From Candidatus Methanoperedentaceae archaeon GB37 (GTDB lineage: Archaea > Halobacteriota > Methanosarcinia > Methanosarcinales > EX4572-44): 64,000 bases of DNA. The notes below the pieces were generated by a model that saw nothing but the letters and a program-made list of their open reading frames with translations, made no database searches and was not told the origin of the DNA. This document shows positions 26,119-35,451 of this stretch, in pieces (position 1 is the stretch's first letter; every line of letters begins with the position of its first letter). The stretch is from NCBI GenBank assembly GCA_905171695.1, contig LR991653.1:710258-774257 (forward strand). Reading direction: 5' to 3'. Made by a program: the position numbers and the translations under genes.

Positions 26119-26538
26119 CTATCGTCGCCGTAGCCATTTCTTGATCGTAACGATCGTTCCCTTGCCTGGCTTTGATTTGATCTCAAACTCGTCCATGAGC
26201 TGCTTTGCACCAGATAGCCCGAGCCCGAGGCTCTCTGACGTGCTGAACCCACTTTTGAGCACAAGCTGAATATCCTCTATCCCGGGACCTTCATCTCTGC
26301 ACACAACCACTATGCCATTCTTCCCACCAGTTTCACTCTCTGCCTTTTTAATGATCACTTCTCCCTTACCTGCGTAGGTTACAATGTTTCTTGTGAGCTC
26401 TGAGATGGCAGTTGTGATCTTTGTCTGATCCACAACGCTGAACCCCATCTTCATCGCAAGCTCGCGTCCCTTGCCCCGTGCAGCGATTATATCGGCACTC
26501 GATGTAATATTCATCCTCGTAATCTCCTCTTCTCTCAC
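26119..26538 (-). CDS. rsbT: RsbT-like serine/threonine kinase
   Basis: RsbT phosphorylates RsbR and RsbS in stressosomes and is then released to bind its output partner. The 139-residue protein has the GHKL N-box (ISELTRNIVTYAGKG, with E47 and N51), the G1 motif RDEGPGIED, and G2 GLGLSGAKQLMDEF, all highly typical of RsbT. Its ATG overlaps the stop of rsbS by four bases. Nothing essential seems missing, so an active kinase is expected. Confidence 0.88.
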   Translation of the reverse strand: MREEEITRMNITSSADIIAARGKGRELAMKMGFSVVDQTKITTAISELTRNIVTYAGKGEVIIKKAESETGGKNGIVVVCRDEGPGIEDIQLVLKSGFSTSESLGLGLSGAKQLMDEFEIKSKPGKGTIVTIKKWLRRR

Positions 26539-26915
26539 GACGCACCACCACGCCGTTCAGCTTCGATGAGTCGTTTCAAGAGTTTAATACCTCTCTCAAG
26601 GTTGAGAGCTGTGTTCACGTTCCATTTGACACGTATCCCGAGTTCAACAAGGGTCACTGCAACAGCGGGTCGGATGCCCACCACAACCGATTTTGCGCCG
26701 AGCAGTTCTGCTGTTGCCGCAATGTTTGAAAGGGTTCTGCCCATAAAGCTGTCCACGATATCAAGGGCTGTGATATCGATTATCAACCCTGTGGCTCCAA
26801 CATCCTTGATTCTCGATAATATGTCCTCCTGCAGAGCATATATCTCATCATCAGATAGCTCTGACTGGATCGTTACAACAAGGAAGTCCTCAATCTTCAG
26901 TATAGGTATATCCAA
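26535..26915 (-). CDS. rsbS: RsbS-like STAS-domain scaffold
   Basis: RsbS is a minimal STAS protein that holds RsbT in the stressosome until it is phosphorylated on a serine. The 126-residue protein is one STAS domain starting MDIPILKIEDFLVVTIQSEL. It keeps the phosphosite region IDITALDIVDSFMGR, with Ser56 aligned by eye to Ser59 of Bacillus RsbS. It overlaps rsbT by four bases and follows rsbR by 22 bp. The genetic order rsbR-rsbS-rsbT is the same as in bacterial modules. Confidence 0.88.
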   Translation of the reverse strand: MDIPILKIEDFLVVTIQSELSDDEIYALQEDILSRIKDVGATGLIIDITALDIVDSFMGRTLSNIAATAELLGAKSVVVGIRPAVAVTLVELGIRVKWNVNTALNLERGIKLLKRLIEAERRGGAS

Positions 26916-26937
26916 GAAAAGCCTCCTCTTCTTCTTT

Positions 26938-27780
26938 TCATTCAGTCTCCCTTATAACTTTGAATCCGAGCATCTTCTCGGCGTGCCAGAGACCTGCACG
27001 CAGGTTGTTCTTTGTTATCAGCATCGAGAGATCGACCCCAAGACCTGCAAGGGTCTGTGCATTAACCGGGCTTATACCTGTTATGATCGTATCTGCACCG
27101 AGCATCTTTGCAGCCTGCACCGTCTTTATCATGTGGTTCGCTACCAGACTGTCAATGACCGGAACGCCTGTGAGATCAATTATCACGACCGATGCCGTGA
27201 GCTCAACGATCCTCTTCAGCAACTCCTCCAGGATCTGTTCTGCTCTCTCAGAATCGATCGTTCCGATCAATGGAAGCACCAGTATCTCGTCGCGTATCTG
27301 TAAGACGGGCGTTGAGAGGCTCATCATGGCTTTCTGCTGTTCACGTATCACCTGTTCACGTGCCTCGACAAAAGCCATTGTTACGATGGTGAGGATATTG
27401 TTTGCAACAGGTTCATAAGAAGCGAGGAGTTGGTAGAGCATCTCCTCATCATCTCTGTATTCTGAGAAGATGAAACGCTCATAGATGTCCCGAAGCTTCA
27501 AGATCCCACCTATGATCCTCTCAACACTCGTATCACGCAGCACTACCCCCTCTGTAATCTCCTTTGCATATCTTTCAACATCATCAAATTTACCGGTACT
27601 GAAGGTTGATACAACGGCGTTGTATAGTGCAGTGTAGCGCTTCTCAGTCTCAGTGTCACTCATCTTCGCAAGAAGGCCTGATTCTCGCATCTCGGTTATC
27701 CACTCTTCCTTCAACCGATCTGCATGACTCTCAAAGAGGATGCTTAGCTCTTTTTTCATATCCTGAGAAGTACCGCTCAC
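26938..27780 (-). CDS. rsbR: RsbR-type sensor with N-terminal helical and C-terminal STAS domains
   Basis: The 280-residue protein has a helical N-terminal sensor domain of the RsbRD_N type (about residues 10-145, with FESHADRLKEEWITEMRESG) and a C-terminal STAS domain (about 158-275). The linker motif LSTPVLQI holds a Thr157, and the STAS helix carries IDLTGVPVIDSLVA with Ser211; these are the likely counterparts of the two phosphothreonines of Bacillus RsbR, the second being Ser instead of Thr. It starts the operon. GTG 27780 or ATG 27759 are possible starts. The ligand sensed cannot be read from the sequence. Confidence 0.86.
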   Translation of the reverse strand: MSGTSQDMKKELSILFESHADRLKEEWITEMRESGLLAKMSDTETEKRYTALYNAVVSTFSTGKFDDVERYAKEITEGVVLRDTSVERIIGGILKLRDIYERFIFSEYRDDEEMLYQLLASYEPVANNILTIVTMAFVEAREQVIREQQKAMMSLSTPVLQIRDEILVLPLIGTIDSERAEQILEELLKRIVELTASVVIIDLTGVPVIDSLVANHMIKTVQAAKMLGADTIITGISPVNAQTLAGLGVDLSMLITKNNLRAGLWHAEKMLGFKVIRETE

Positions 27781-28038
27781 CCGACTATCACCACAAGTAT
27801 CATTCTGTGGTTATTGGTACATAATACTGTCGAAAAAATAGGGACTTTGACCCTCTCACCCCTTCATTTCCTATCCATCTGATGTCTTACTCTCTGATAT
27901 CTTACTCTCACCGTTACTCTCAATACAGATGCTGACGCTGATACTGTCTCTCTTTGACTCTCTGATTCTGATTGTCTGATGGATCAAAATCTCTTCTCGA
28001 ACTCTCTTGGATACCGGGCACTTTTTGGATCGGTCGAT

Positions 28039-28122
28039 AAATTTATTAATATATTTTTAATAAATTTGTACATATTAATTTTTTGTGTAGCACCTTTATA
28101 TATACATGTTTATATATACATG
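28039..28122 (+). promoter_or_regulatory. Palindrome and duplicated TATA region before the KaiC-like gene
   Basis: A 10-bp perfect inverted repeat AAATTTATTA/TAATAAATTT (28039-28048 and 28058-28067, 9-nt spacer) is followed by two perfect direct copies of TTTATATATACATG (28095-28108 and 28109-28122). The copies look like doubled TATA boxes; the palindrome could be an operator. The rest of 27781-28038, between the stressosome operon and this region, shows no gene. Confidence 0.55.
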
Positions 28123-28167
28123 TCCATTCCTATGTATGAAGCACCGAAGTACTGGAAGATGATCTGA
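28120..28167 (+). CDS. Possible 15-residue leader peptide
   Basis: ATG 28120 opens a 15-codon frame, MSIPMYEAPKYWKMI, whose TGA ends one base before the ATG of the KaiC-like gene. The abutting arrangement could couple translation. It may also be chance or the tail of a longer frame from 27979 that lacks other support. Confidence 0.3.
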   Translation: MSIPMYEAPKYWKMI

Positions 28168-28168
28168 T

Positions 28169-28927
28169 ATGGCTGACCTGATGAACCTCTACCAAAGAGA
28201 CGTGATCCAAGAGATACCAGAACCCCCACCACTCTACAGTACAGGGATAGCCGCACTTGACCGAAGCCTCGGAGGCGGAGTACCAGCAGGGTCAGTGATA
28301 TATATACTCGCGGACCCGGAATCCATGTCAGAGATATTTCTCTACCAGTTCACCCAACCACGTAAAACATACTACTTCACAACCGAGCGAAGGCCACAAT
28401 ACCTGATACAAGACATTGCAAGTCTCGGATTCAAAATCGATAAGATCACCTTCGTGGACATCTACTCTGAGTACTACATGTCACCGCAAGGGGAGATGAT
28501 AGACAACACAGGCAACGAGTACATCGATGCAAAGATAGTGGAACTGACAGAAGAGCACCTGAAGAACATCCAGAGGATCGAAGAGGGCGAATCCAACATA
28601 ATCATCGACTCATTCTCCTTCTACCTGAGCCTGAACCTCAACCCCGGGAGGATCAAACACCTCCTCAACACTATATATGAAATAACAAAGAGCCTCCGAT
28701 CCCTCACATACCTCTACGGATTGAAAGACACACACGACAGATCAATAGAACACGAAATACTCAAGCAGTGCGACGCAATCTTCGACATATCGCTCGATAA
28801 AACCGGTGACCGAGTGCAGAACAAACTCGCAATACCGAAGATCCGTGGCATGGTACCAACAACAGAGATGATAAAGTTCAAGGTCGAAGACGGAATCCAG
28901 ATCGACACATCACGAGATATCGCATAA
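28169..28927 (+). CDS. KaiC/RadA-like protein with degenerate Walker A
   Basis: The 252-residue protein has the RecA-like KaiC fold: STGIAALDRSLGGGVPAGS (about 24-42), then the place of the P-loop, ILADPESMSEIF, which lacks the usual GK[T/S]. The Walker B strand NIIIDSFSFYL follows at about 146-156. Related RAD55-type proteins with lost P-loops are seen in methanogens and haloarchaea, often near signalling genes. It probably does not hydrolyse ATP in the normal way. It is close to the stressosome operon but divergent from it; a link is only suggested by position. Confidence 0.75.
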   Translation: MADLMNLYQRDVIQEIPEPPPLYSTGIAALDRSLGGGVPAGSVIYILADPESMSEIFLYQFTQPRKTYYFTTERRPQYLIQDIASLGFKIDKITFVDIYSEYYMSPQGEMIDNTGNEYIDAKIVELTEEHLKNIQRIEEGESNIIIDSFSFYLSLNLNPGRIKHLLNTIYEITKSLRSLTYLYGLKDTHDRSIEHEILKQCDAIFDISLDKTGDRVQNKLAIPKIRGMVPTTEMIKFKVEDGIQIDTSRDIA

Positions 28928-28986
28928 ACCAAGACCCTCTATAGACCCTTTATAGTTACCCTACCCTCTATAGTCACCCTGTGATG

Positions 28987-30876
28987 TTACCCTGTGATCA
29001 GATCATTGAAGCTCTTCTGTGCCCTCTTCCAGTACTCTTCAACCGCCCTATCGCCCCCTCTCTCTACTTTTTCTATCCAGTTCTCAGCGTCGCCGACATT
29101 GTGTTCCATGATGTAGGTCTTTATCGCGTCCTTTGATAGTCTTGTTTCAAGAGGCATGGGTGTGGCTTTTAATCTTTCATTGAACTCGATTATCTTACGC
29201 AGGAGTTTTCTGTGGTGCTCATAGAGATTCACATTCATGCCGAATACTTCTTTAAACACACTTTCTATCTCTTTTTCATACCATTTTCTATGGAACCTGC
29301 AAAATACTAGATTTTCAGCAGACATCTCCCATATTGACCGCTCTGCTGAGATCTTTCCAAGTTCTTCTGGAATGTACTCTGTGTATGAATAATCCGTATG
29401 GAACTTTCCTGGAACCACACCCGGAACGACGATGGCACCTGGCACCCGATATCGTATCGGAGCGATACATCCATTCTCCCTCCCAACTGGAGTGTAGTAT
29501 GCAAAGTCGCAGAATTTAGCTCCATCCCTTCCACCCTCATGTACTCTATCCAGCTCCTTACATGCAGCACGTATTCCCCGACCAAGCCTCTTTGCAAACT
29601 CTGTATTTCCATACGCAATGTCTTCTATCAGCTTCAGGCAGAACTGCATATTCTTCTTCGAATCGTCAAGCGTGTATCTGTGTGGATCAAAGCTCACCGT
29701 GGCATTCATTCCAAGCTCTTCTTCACCCAGCATGCCTCTCTGCACCCACTCGATAACAGTTGCAGTCATATTGCCGAGCTCTATCCCATCAATACCGCAA
29801 ATATCTGCTTTTTTTGCCACCTTTTGTACATCTTCAAGCACGAAGATACCAGAATTCGGTCCGAGTGCATTGGTAGGCTCATAATCCAGTTTAACTTTAT
29901 CATTCACCTTCTTACACGGTGTAGGGCAATTAGGCTCTCCACAGGTCCTGTGAACCACATTCTCAGAGAATGGCTTCAGAAGATTGTCCACCAAGAGCTT
30001 ATATAGGCGTTCTCGATCTTCAGACGATATTCTATAGTTAAAATTGAACATCGGAAGGTCAGAACCACTGTTTTCATAATTTGATAGCAAAGTTCCCTTT
30101 TTATACTTCTTCGTTGCATCCTTTACCACTGCAACCATACCATCATTAAAGAGCCTCTGGAAGATTCCGTTCAGAGCACCCTTATCACTTAGATCAACCG
30201 GGAACTTACGTTCATAATTTCCACCGTAAACGATACCAACGATCCTGAATGTTTGAGCAAGAAGAGAGCCCATGCCGCCGCGACCAGCAAGTCCGTCAGC
30301 ATTAGGCAAGAACTTACCTTTTCGTATGAGGGTTGTGACGATCGCGCCCATCTTTGTCGTGAGTGCCCCAGGCCCAACAGCGAGTATCCTCATCAGTAGG
30401 TGCTCATCACCGACCTTGAATTCGTCCCCGTATCGTTCAAGCAGGTGCGCCTGCAAGCTGAATACTCCCTTTTCCTGATAAATATCCATCAACTCATCTT
30501 CAGAGATATCATAAAACTCCACACTCAAACTATCATCAACGTTCTTTATAACAGGTACCACAAAACCGTCCACTTCAACTCTTCGCTTGATTAACAGAAA
30601 ATCCACACCCGTTTTCGATAGAAAATACCCAGCACCGCCTACAGAACTGACATGAAACGCCTCTGTCAACGGAGAGACACCTGCAACCGTCAACCTATTC
30701 ACACCAGGAAGTTTACTGCCAGCAAACGGACCAGTTCCGATCAGCATACAATCAGGACGCAGCGGATCTATCACCCTAACAGCATAATCCACAACACCTA
30801 TAACCCCTTCTTCATCAACAGTACGCACTTCAAATCTCTTCTCACTAGCATCAAGTTCAAGCAACGTCTTTTCCAT
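28987..30876 (-). CDS. Aldehyde ferredoxin oxidoreductase family protein
   Basis: The protein of about 629 residues is of the tungsten-pterin AOR family, which oxidises aldehydes to acids with ferredoxin. The N-terminal domain has LIGTGPFAGSKLPGVNRLTVAG (shown here in parts: GPFAGSKLPG, NRLTVAG) and a GRGGMGS cofactor motif. Iron-sulfur cysteines appear in CGEPNCPTPCKK (about residue 310-320) and a late cysteine in NLVFCRFH. ATG 30876 (MEKTLLELDASEK) is a better start than the frame's first codon. It stands alone, next to an IS630 remnant. The substrate is unknown. Confidence 0.85.
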   Translation of the reverse strand: MEKTLLELDASEKRFEVRTVDEEGVIGVVDYAVRVIDPLRPDCMLIGTGPFAGSKLPGVNRLTVAGVSPLTEAFHVSSVGGAGYFLSKTGVDFLLIKRRVEVDGFVVPVIKNVDDSLSVEFYDISEDELMDIYQEKGVFSLQAHLLERYGDEFKVGDEHLLMRILAVGPGALTTKMGAIVTTLIRKGKFLPNADGLAGRGGMGSLLAQTFRIVGIVYGGNYERKFPVDLSDKGALNGIFQRLFNDGMVAVVKDATKKYKKGTLLSNYENSGSDLPMFNFNYRISSEDRERLYKLLVDNLLKPFSENVVHRTCGEPNCPTPCKKVNDKVKLDYEPTNALGPNSGIFVLEDVQKVAKKADICGIDGIELGNMTATVIEWVQRGMLGEEELGMNATVSFDPHRYTLDDSKKNMQFCLKLIEDIAYGNTEFAKRLGRGIRAACKELDRVHEGGRDGAKFCDFAYYTPVGRENGCIAPIRYRVPGAIVVPGVVPGKFHTDYSYTEYIPEELGKISAERSIWEMSAENLVFCRFHRKWYEKEIESVFKEVFGMNVNLYEHHRKLLRKIIEFNERLKATPMPLETRLSKDAIKTYIMEHNVGDAENWIEKVERGGDRAVEEYWKRAQKSFNDLITG

Positions 30877-31051
30877 AAGCCAAAACCACCACAAAGAATA
30901 AACCATAATTAACCCGACACCTTTATATGTTTTTTTATAAAATCCATAAAGGTTGAAAGGGTATGGGCTGAGAGGCCAAGAGATTTGGAGTGGAAATAAA
31001 GGTCTCTCTGGGGGGTGTGGAATAAGAAAATCTTACAAAAAAGAGAACTTT

Positions 31052-32090
31052 ATAGTAAGTGCAATTTACCTGTATGGGACGAAGACCTGAAAGAGAGGTT
31101 GTTAGATGGCTAACTTTGGAAGAGTTGAATGAAGAGATTTGAAGTAGAAAAGTGTGCGTAGAAGTCTTGAGAAAGCTTTTCTTCGTCAAAGAGCTATACA
31201 AAGGAGCAGTTGTTCCCAAGGCAGCTAAAGAGGTGGGGGTAAGCAAAGTTATTGGGTATGTATGGCTTGAGAAGTGGAACAGAGAAGTGTTTTAGAAGGC
31301 TTGCAACGAGCTATGTAGGGGGAACTTCAGAGTTAAGCGATGAGCAGAAGGAGGAGTTAAAATCCATTCTGAAGGAAAGAGATGACTGGACAACAAAAGA
31401 AGTAAAAGAACTCATCAAAATCAGATTTGGGGTTGAATACAGCTTAAGAGATATGAGCAGGATCTTGATTACTATGTAATCAAGAGTTGCTTGCAGGCAG
31501 GCAACATCTTGAAATCATCTGGAATGAAATACGCCAAGACTTACCAGAGAGATTATAGAAGGTATAGAAGGCCTGAGAATGCAGAACTTCATCACAGGAT
31601 TCTTGGACGAAACCTCACCTCAGCTCGATCGCAAACACTCAGAGGTTGTGGTCATTCAACAAACCAGTTGTGAAGAAGAAGACCACAAAGATGAGAGCCA
31701 ATACCTTCTTCGGCTTCTAATGCGATAAATAGGGAGAGCGTTGTAGACTTCAAAGAAGATTCTAAAAAAGAATCCGTACGTGAGTTTCTGGAGAGGATAA
31801 GAAAGAAGAATCATGGTAAAACCATAGCCATCATTCTGGATAACTTCAGATCACACCGGGGGCAAGAAAGACAAGAAGAAAAGCGGAAAAGCTGAAGATG
31901 GTTCTGGTTCATCTACCTCCTTACTCTCCAGATCTGAACCCGATCGAAGAGATCTGGAGAGCTACAAAGAGAATACTCTCCACATCAAAACCTTAGACGA
32001 ACTTAAAAAAGTCATCTCGAAGAGTTTCCATGAGCTAACACAAAGAACAAGCTTCGCAGAAAAGCATTTGGTTAAGTGAGCTATGTTGGA
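31052..32090 (+). mobile_element. IS630-type element, decayed
   Basis: The element begins AGTAAGTGCAATTTACCTG as in the 5599 copy. The transposase starts at ATG 31074 (RRPEREVVRWLTLEEL) and shows an HTH block (GVSKVIGYVWLEKW), a WTTKEVKELIKIRFGVEY block, the second catalytic block IAIILDNFRSH near 31825 and the LPPYSPDLNPIEE-like block near 31915-31950. Several frameshifts and stops break it. The right end near 32090 is not sharply defined. Confidence 0.7.
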
Positions 32091-32438
32091 TACTATAAAT
32101 GTCTCAAATAGAACAAAATCAGGTTGCCGAGTACTGTAACTTCAGCCTCTGTTAAACAATCTACGTCTCGGCTTGGTTTCTGGACCGCGATACTCTTAGC
32201 AGTTGCTGCAGCAGCGGCTCTGGTTGTCGTCAGCATAACCGTTCCTGTGAGGTCTGGTCCGGATTGCCTGCGGTGTGCTTTCTCGGTGATTATGTTATGC
32301 GGTATGTTTGATTGTGAAGAGTGTTGTCTCTCTTTTATTCTCTTGGTGGACTCTTCCTTGGGAGTGGGACTAACACAATTTATTAAGTCTCTATCCCGTG
32401 TAATCTCTCCTGCATGCCCATTCGTTCTCTTTCTGCTG
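32091..32438. other. Intergenic stretch, no supported gene
   Basis: The plus strand has an open frame from 32124 with one hydrophobic, alanine-rich segment (AILLAVAAAAALVVVSITV), but it runs into the 3' end of the trmG10 gene on the other strand and shows no family motif. It could be a decayed pilin-like or membrane-protein start; I cannot support it as a gene. Confidence 0.35.
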
Positions 32439-33518
32439 TCAGGGTTTCTCCGCGACGTGAATGTATCTATTGAGGCTTCTGTGTACCCGTTGAACGTGGC
32501 ATTCCGATACTGTAAGACCTGTGTTCAGTATTAGATCGGTAATGGGCTTGTTGTAGACGATCACAGCTTTTTTTCTCTCTTTTAACACTCGTTGTACCTC
32601 GGTTAGGGTCTCTTCAACCAGTTTCTCTGATCCTTTGCCTTTTATTCGTGCTGATCGCCCGTATGGCGGGTCGGTTATGACAGCATCCAGAGACTTGTCC
32701 CTTAGGGAGAGGTTTGCTGCATCTTGGTAGATCAGAGTGTGATCGTTTAGATAGTGGCTGAGGTTCATCTCGGCTCCTCTTATGATCCCCCTCTGAATAT
32801 CCGAGCCTATCACTCGCGCTCCTAATAGCCCGGCTTCGATGAGTATTCCCCCTGTTCCACAGAATGGGTCTAGGAGAAGATCGCCTTGTTTGACCTCTGC
32901 GAGGTTTACGAGTGCTCGTGCGATCCGCGGCATCAAGACGCCGGGGTGAAAGAATGGTCTCTTCTGGGGCTTACGGTGTTCAAACGATGACCGATCAACT
33001 GTGTAGAGGGTGATTGTGAAGATTCCTATCCCTGGCGTGAGTAGTAGTTTGAATGGAAGATCAGGCGTCTTGAGATCCACTCTCGACCCATGTCTCTTCA
33101 CAATACCCCCTATCGCTGCCTCAAGCTGTGGCAGCGCTCTCTGAGAAGAACGAGAAGAGCGAGAGGACCTGATATTATCTCCTGGGTTTCGAGCATACCT
33201 CACCCGTACACTGTACGTCTGTTCGGATTCTATGAGCTCTGAGAGGTCTGCATCCTTGATGCTCTCGATGACCTTCTCAATGCTCTCTTCTTCTATAGGT
33301 GGTGTTGTGGTTATCACCTGATGGATGGCATGAGTCATTGCGAGGCGCTCTCCGACTCGACCGAGCCTTTCTTTGCAATCGTCGCAGACCTCAACGATGA
33401 GCACTCCTGGGTATTCTACTGAGTGATGATACTCTATCGCCTCTGCGCGGAGAACTGCACAGACCTCTCTTGGAGGAAGGGTTTGGTCTTCACCTGAAAG
33501 CTCGAAACAGATCTGCAT
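32439..33518 (-). CDS. trmG10: tRNA (guanine-N2-)-methyltransferase, TrmG10 type
   Basis: The 359-residue enzyme methylates G10 of tRNA. It has an N-terminal THUMP-containing half (residues 1-170) and a C-terminal Rossmann methyltransferase with the SAM motif LLLDPFCGTGGILIEAG (about 225-241) and the catalytic TDPPYGRSA (about 286-294). These match TIGR01177. A short serine/arginine-rich insert (SSRSSRSSQ) lies after the THUMP domain and looks like a low-complexity expansion. It is two bases from truA on the same strand, forming a tRNA-modification operon. Confidence 0.92.
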   Translation of the reverse strand: MQICFELSGEDQTLPPREVCAVLRAEAIEYHHSVEYPGVLIVEVCDDCKERLGRVGERLAMTHAIHQVITTTPPIEEESIEKVIESIKDADLSELIESEQTYSVRVRYARNPGDNIRSSRSSRSSQRALPQLEAAIGGIVKRHGSRVDLKTPDLPFKLLLTPGIGIFTITLYTVDRSSFEHRKPQKRPFFHPGVLMPRIARALVNLAEVKQGDLLLDPFCGTGGILIEAGLLGARVIGSDIQRGIIRGAEMNLSHYLNDHTLIYQDAANLSLRDKSLDAVITDPPYGRSARIKGKGSEKLVEETLTEVQRVLKERKKAVIVYNKPITDLILNTGLTVSECHVQRVHRSLNRYIHVAEKP

Positions 33519-33519
33519 C

Positions 33520-34329
33520 TCATTTTAACATGGTCGTCTGCATCTCTTTCAGTACCTCTGACATGACGCTGTGCCAGCTGAGATGTTCTCTGAGGTTCTC
33601 TGCTGCCCTCTTCATCGCATACCGATCCTCTACCCACTCTATATTCTCATACGTCACATCGCGCAGTATGAGCCCATGTGCAGGTGCAGGTTCCAGCCCC
33701 TCCTCAAACTCTGCAGGATTGAGCATCTGCTCCAACCAATCCTTGTCACGCACCCCACTTCCGATCATCGTGAGAGCGGTAGCGATCTTCCGTACCATGT
33801 GCCATGCAAAACTGCTTGCAATCACATCGAGGATGGTGAAGTTGCCACTCACCCGAAGATCGATCCTCTGGATGGTTCGCTTGGTACTTCGCCCGCCATC
33901 CTGTGTTAGAAAATTTAAGAAATCATGCGTTCCACTCAAGACCTTCGTGGCACTCCGCATACTCGAAACATCATAGGTCCCCCAGAGTATATAGCGATAT
34001 ACACGAGAGATCGCGTCCCTGCGCGGGTCAAAATCGTCACCAACCACTGCATGTGCCCACGACCAGACATCATCTGGAAGTTTGCTGTTGATAACCCTTG
34101 GCACGGCAAGATCCGGCTTATCGGTATCGAAGGCAATCACCTGACCTGTTGCATGCACGCCTCGATCGGTCCGCCCAGCACTCTGATACCTCGCACTACC
34201 AGGACTCTTGATCAAACCAGACTCAACGAGCGCATCAAAGATCACACCCTCTACAGTGGCAACATCAGGCTGGACCTGGAACCCTGAATATCTCGTTCCT
34301 ATATAGGAAAGCTTCAACGCAATCCTCAT
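33520..34329 (-). CDS. truA: tRNA pseudouridine synthase TruA
   Basis: TruA makes pseudouridine in the tRNA anticodon arm. From ATG 34329 (MRIALKLSYIGTRYSGFQ) the protein has 269 residues. The catalytic aspartate lies in GRTDRGVHATGQV, and HDFLNFLTQD and the HMVRKI motif follow. The open frame extends 22 codons upstream, but MRIALK matches the family start. It directly precedes trmG10, with one base between the genes. Confidence 0.92.
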   Translation of the reverse strand: MRIALKLSYIGTRYSGFQVQPDVATVEGVIFDALVESGLIKSPGSARYQSAGRTDRGVHATGQVIAFDTDKPDLAVPRVINSKLPDDVWSWAHAVVGDDFDPRRDAISRVYRYILWGTYDVSSMRSATKVLSGTHDFLNFLTQDGGRSTKRTIQRIDLRVSGNFTILDVIASSFAWHMVRKIATALTMIGSGVRDKDWLEQMLNPAEFEEGLEPAPAHGLILRDVTYENIEWVEDRYAMKRAAENLREHLSWHSVMSEVLKEMQTTMLK

Positions 34330-34466
34330 ATCACTCACAACTGAAGAATGCTCTAAAAGACCCATCCTATCATATTTCACTCTATCGGCAGGCAATCCAA
34401 AGGTTTTAATCCTCTCGGGTCGATAGGGTCGCTAGTCGCTATTATTATTGTTGTGAGGTCTTTGGA

Positions 34467-35423
34467 TTGAGAGATTATGGTCTATGGGAGAATGGTCTAT
34501 CAACTCCAATTGAGGCGTTGGAGATCTATGATGGGATGAGTGTTTCCGATCTTGTCAGGGGTTTTTCGGGTTGTGCCTTTGGGGCGGGGAGACTGGCTGA
34601 CGCGGTGCGGATCTATCGTGAGATGCTGGAGGACTCCGGGTGTACTCTCTTCTTTGGGCTTGCAGGTGCTATGGTTCCTGCTGGTATGAGGCGTGTTGTG
34701 AGTGGCGAGATTCGAGCTGGGCATATCGATGTTCTTGTGACGACCGGCGCAAATATGGTGCATGATCTGATCGAGGCGCTGGGGCTTAGCCATTACAAGG
34801 GGTGTGACCTCGTGGACGATGCGATGCTTCACAGGCATGGGATCAATCGGATCTATGATGTCTTCCTCCCGGAGGAGTCCTTTTCAGATCTTGAGGAGTG
34901 GTTGCGGGACGTGGTCTTTCCAGATCTCCCGCGTGTTGTCTCTATACGGGAACTCTCTTCTCTTATCGGGGCGCGGCTTGATTGCAGGGATTCGATCCTC
35001 GCATCGGCGTACGAGGCTCAGGTTCCTGTCTTCTGTCCGGCTCTGCAGGATTCGATCATTGGGCTGCAGGCATGGTTGTATAGAGAGACCAATCCGTTCA
35101 CGATCGATGCGCTCGCTGATATCGGTGAGATTGTGAATCTCTGTTACGATGCAGAGCGAGCTGGTGCGTTCTTTGTCGGGGGCGGGGTTGCAAAGAACTT
35201 CATACTCCAGTCGATGCTTGTCACACCGAAGCAATTTGATTATGCGATTCAGCTCACGATGGATCGACCCGAGACAGGGGGTTTGAGCGGTGCGACGCTC
35301 GATGAGGCATCTTCGTGGGGCAAGATCTATGAGAATGCAAAGACCGTAACGGTCTACTCGGACGCCACGATCACACTGCCTCTCATCATTGCAGCCTCGA
35401 GAGACGGGCTGGAGATAGATTAA
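34467..35423 (+). CDS. dys: Deoxyhypusine synthase
   Basis: The 318-residue protein transfers the aminobutyl group of spermidine to a lysine of aIF5A. Signature parts are TLFFGLAGAMVPAGMR (about 70-85), TTGANMVHDL (NAD site), FFVGGGVAKNFILQ (about 237-250) with the catalytic lysine, and the closing EASSWGKI. The start is a TTG after a GAGGT ribosome site. It is divergent from truA and is followed 20 bp later by the radical SAM gene. Confidence 0.9.
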   Translation: MRDYGLWENGLSTPIEALEIYDGMSVSDLVRGFSGCAFGAGRLADAVRIYREMLEDSGCTLFFGLAGAMVPAGMRRVVSGEIRAGHIDVLVTTGANMVHDLIEALGLSHYKGCDLVDDAMLHRHGINRIYDVFLPEESFSDLEEWLRDVVFPDLPRVVSIRELSSLIGARLDCRDSILASAYEAQVPVFCPALQDSIIGLQAWLYRETNPFTIDALADIGEIVNLCYDAERAGAFFVGGGVAKNFILQSMLVTPKQFDYAIQLTMDRPETGGLSGATLDEASSWGKIYENAKTVTVYSDATITLPLIIAASRDGLEID

Positions 35424-35451
35424 TATCGTTTCGATCTGTAGTGTGATTCCT

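Noticed and set aside
27979..28119. Longer upstream frame leading into the 15-residue leader
   Set aside because: It runs through the AT-rich promoter and palindrome, and its composition looks non-coding.
28095..28122. CRISPR or satellite array
   Set aside because: There are only two 14-bp tandem copies with no spacers; it fits a promoter duplication better.
32124..32534. Open frame with one alanine-rich hydrophobic segment
   Set aside because: It overlaps the 3' end of trmG10 on the other strand and shows no family motif or good ribosome site.
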